Both the position numbers and the translations under genes were made by a program. 64,000 nucleotides of DNA from Mesaphorura yosii (lineage: Eukaryota; Arthropoda; Collembola; Poduromorpha; Tullbergiidae): contig WIXG01000013.1 in NCBI GenBank assembly GCA_009869945.1, forward strand, positions 62,001 through 126,000. Reading direction: 5' to 3'. The notes under the pieces were generated by a model. The model saw only the letters and a program-made list of their open reading frames with translations, was not told the origin of the DNA and searched no databases. Positions 63,178 to 64,000 of this stretch are shown piece after piece (within the stretch, counting starts at the first letter, position 1; each line of letters begins with the position of its first letter).

Positions 63178-64000
63178 GTCACACCGAAAAATGTGTCTCG
63201 ATGTCTCGTTATTATTATAAGATTTGAATGAAAGCTTTGAATTTGAAGCATAAACAACTGAGACGCGAAATACGAGGCAACTCTCGTGCATGGGAATCTT
63301 TGTGAGTCTGACGGCAGTTGTCTTCCCGCTTCGTTTTGTAAGCTGTACAATGCAAAATGCAATTTTATAATCCACGGTCGAATAAAAGTGCTCGCACATG
63401 AGGCACGAGTACGAAAGAGCGAGGCGAGTTCTTCCAGGTCGCAACAGCTTAGTGCGGTCCGTTCGTAACTGACGTGCTATTTTGCGTTGCATCTTGAATG
63501 AAAGAAAGAAAGGAACTCTGAGGACGGAGCGGACGTTATTTTACGCTCTTTTAAGTTATGAACTTCATTTTCTATCGGTCTATCGTCTACTCGTCTACAC
63601 GTCTACTTTTAATTACTTACTTCCTTCTATTTCGTCTTGTAGTATTTTTAATTAATTTTCATTGAAACTAGTTCAGTTACATCGATACTGAGTTGGCTTG
63701 ACTTGTGAGTAAATAAAGAAGCCAGAAGTCAAAAATCTACTTCCAGCAACCAGAAGATCTCGGCTCTCTCCTAGCGAGTTCTAGTTCGGCATCCAGCGAT
63801 CTGCGGCTCGAGAGACTACGGTTTCACACACAGTAAGTGGAGTGTGAGGACGACTCGGTTGGCGCACCGGTTCTCCGCTTCAATGTTTACATTTCAAGTT
63901 TAGAATGACTAAGTCCAATTCCATCAGTACCATCAATGCAAGGTCTGCAAACAAGTTGATTCATAATTGTTCTGGTTTTCCGTCAGAGAACGACTCAATG
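63178..64000 (+). mobile_element. Possible LTR and start of gag of a retrotransposon (cut by window)
   Basis: A 655-bp segment begins TGTCACACCG and ends TTTCACACACA (63832), with the TG...CA ends of an LTR and an AATAAA at 63712-63717 placed like an R/U5 boundary. After it comes a GC-rich leader with TTGGCGCACCGG (about 63860), reminiscent of a primer-binding site. An ATG at 63904 follows, whose frame (MTKSNSISTINARSANKLIH) stays open to the window end. The second LTR and any pol genes would be outside the window, so this is a suggestion. It could instead be the first exon of a cellular gene. Confidence 0.35.

Noticed and set aside
1-64000. CRISPR arrays, operons, prophage or bacterial system genes
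   Set aside because: All supported genes are intron-split animal genes; no spaced repeats or bacterial gene order was seen.

Overview
The window is animal nuclear DNA, most likely from an arthropod. Genes are split by short GT-AG introns (mostly 50-100 bp), intergenic spaces are compact, and three genes carry an N-terminal cysteine motif like the arthropod ZAD zinc-finger-associated domain. The species cannot be fixed from the sequence; a springtail or another non-model hexapod would fit. I rebuilt the exons by hand, requiring splice dinucleotides, matching phases and an open frame across every junction.

Layout: 1-1481 (-) SLC25A39/40 mitochondrial carrier, cut by the window edge. 2717-3821 (+) tetraspanin of the 13/31 type, with a second possible last exon at 4167-4229. 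4859-5654 (-) BORCS5. 6544-15924 (+) RNF7/Roc2, two exons split by a 9,033-bp intron, inside which lies a complete antisense Tret1-like sugar transporter (7198-10818). 16188-21137 (-) an unrecognised 14-exon gene for a 1,362-residue, largely disordered protein. 21705-22744 and 23334-24308 (-) two tandem CHMP5 genes, the first divergent. 24889-26921 (+) VIPAS39/SPE-39. 27168-29571 (-) MUS81. 30384-33986 (+) BMS1. 34517-37343 (-) C2H2/AT-hook protein with a ZAD-like domain. 39777-44056 (+) TTLL4-like glutamylase. 44704-47119 (-) ZAD-like protein without C2H2 fingers. 48497-50491 (-) C2H2 protein with a ZAD-like domain. 51272-55563 (+) ECT2/Pebble RhoGEF. 57415-58563 (+) an unrecognised zinc-finger-like gene with a PIP-box-like tail. 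58626-60934 (-) RGS7-type R7 RGS protein. About 63178-64000: a possible 5' end of an LTR retrotransposon.

Most genes are housekeeping and unrelated in pathway, but several act in endosome and lysosome biology: BORCS5 (lysosome positioning), two CHMP5 copies (ESCRT-III), VIPAS39 (VPS33B complex) and a tetraspanin. CHMP5 and VIPAS39 start 580 bp apart on opposite strands and probably share a promoter region. The least ordinary items are the mutually exclusive tetraspanin last exons, the transporter nested in the Roc2 intron, the CHMP5 duplication, the cluster of three ZAD-like genes, and the two unrecognised genes at 16-21 kb and 57.4-58.6 kb. No tRNA, rRNA, CRISPR array or clearly novel multi-gene system was seen.
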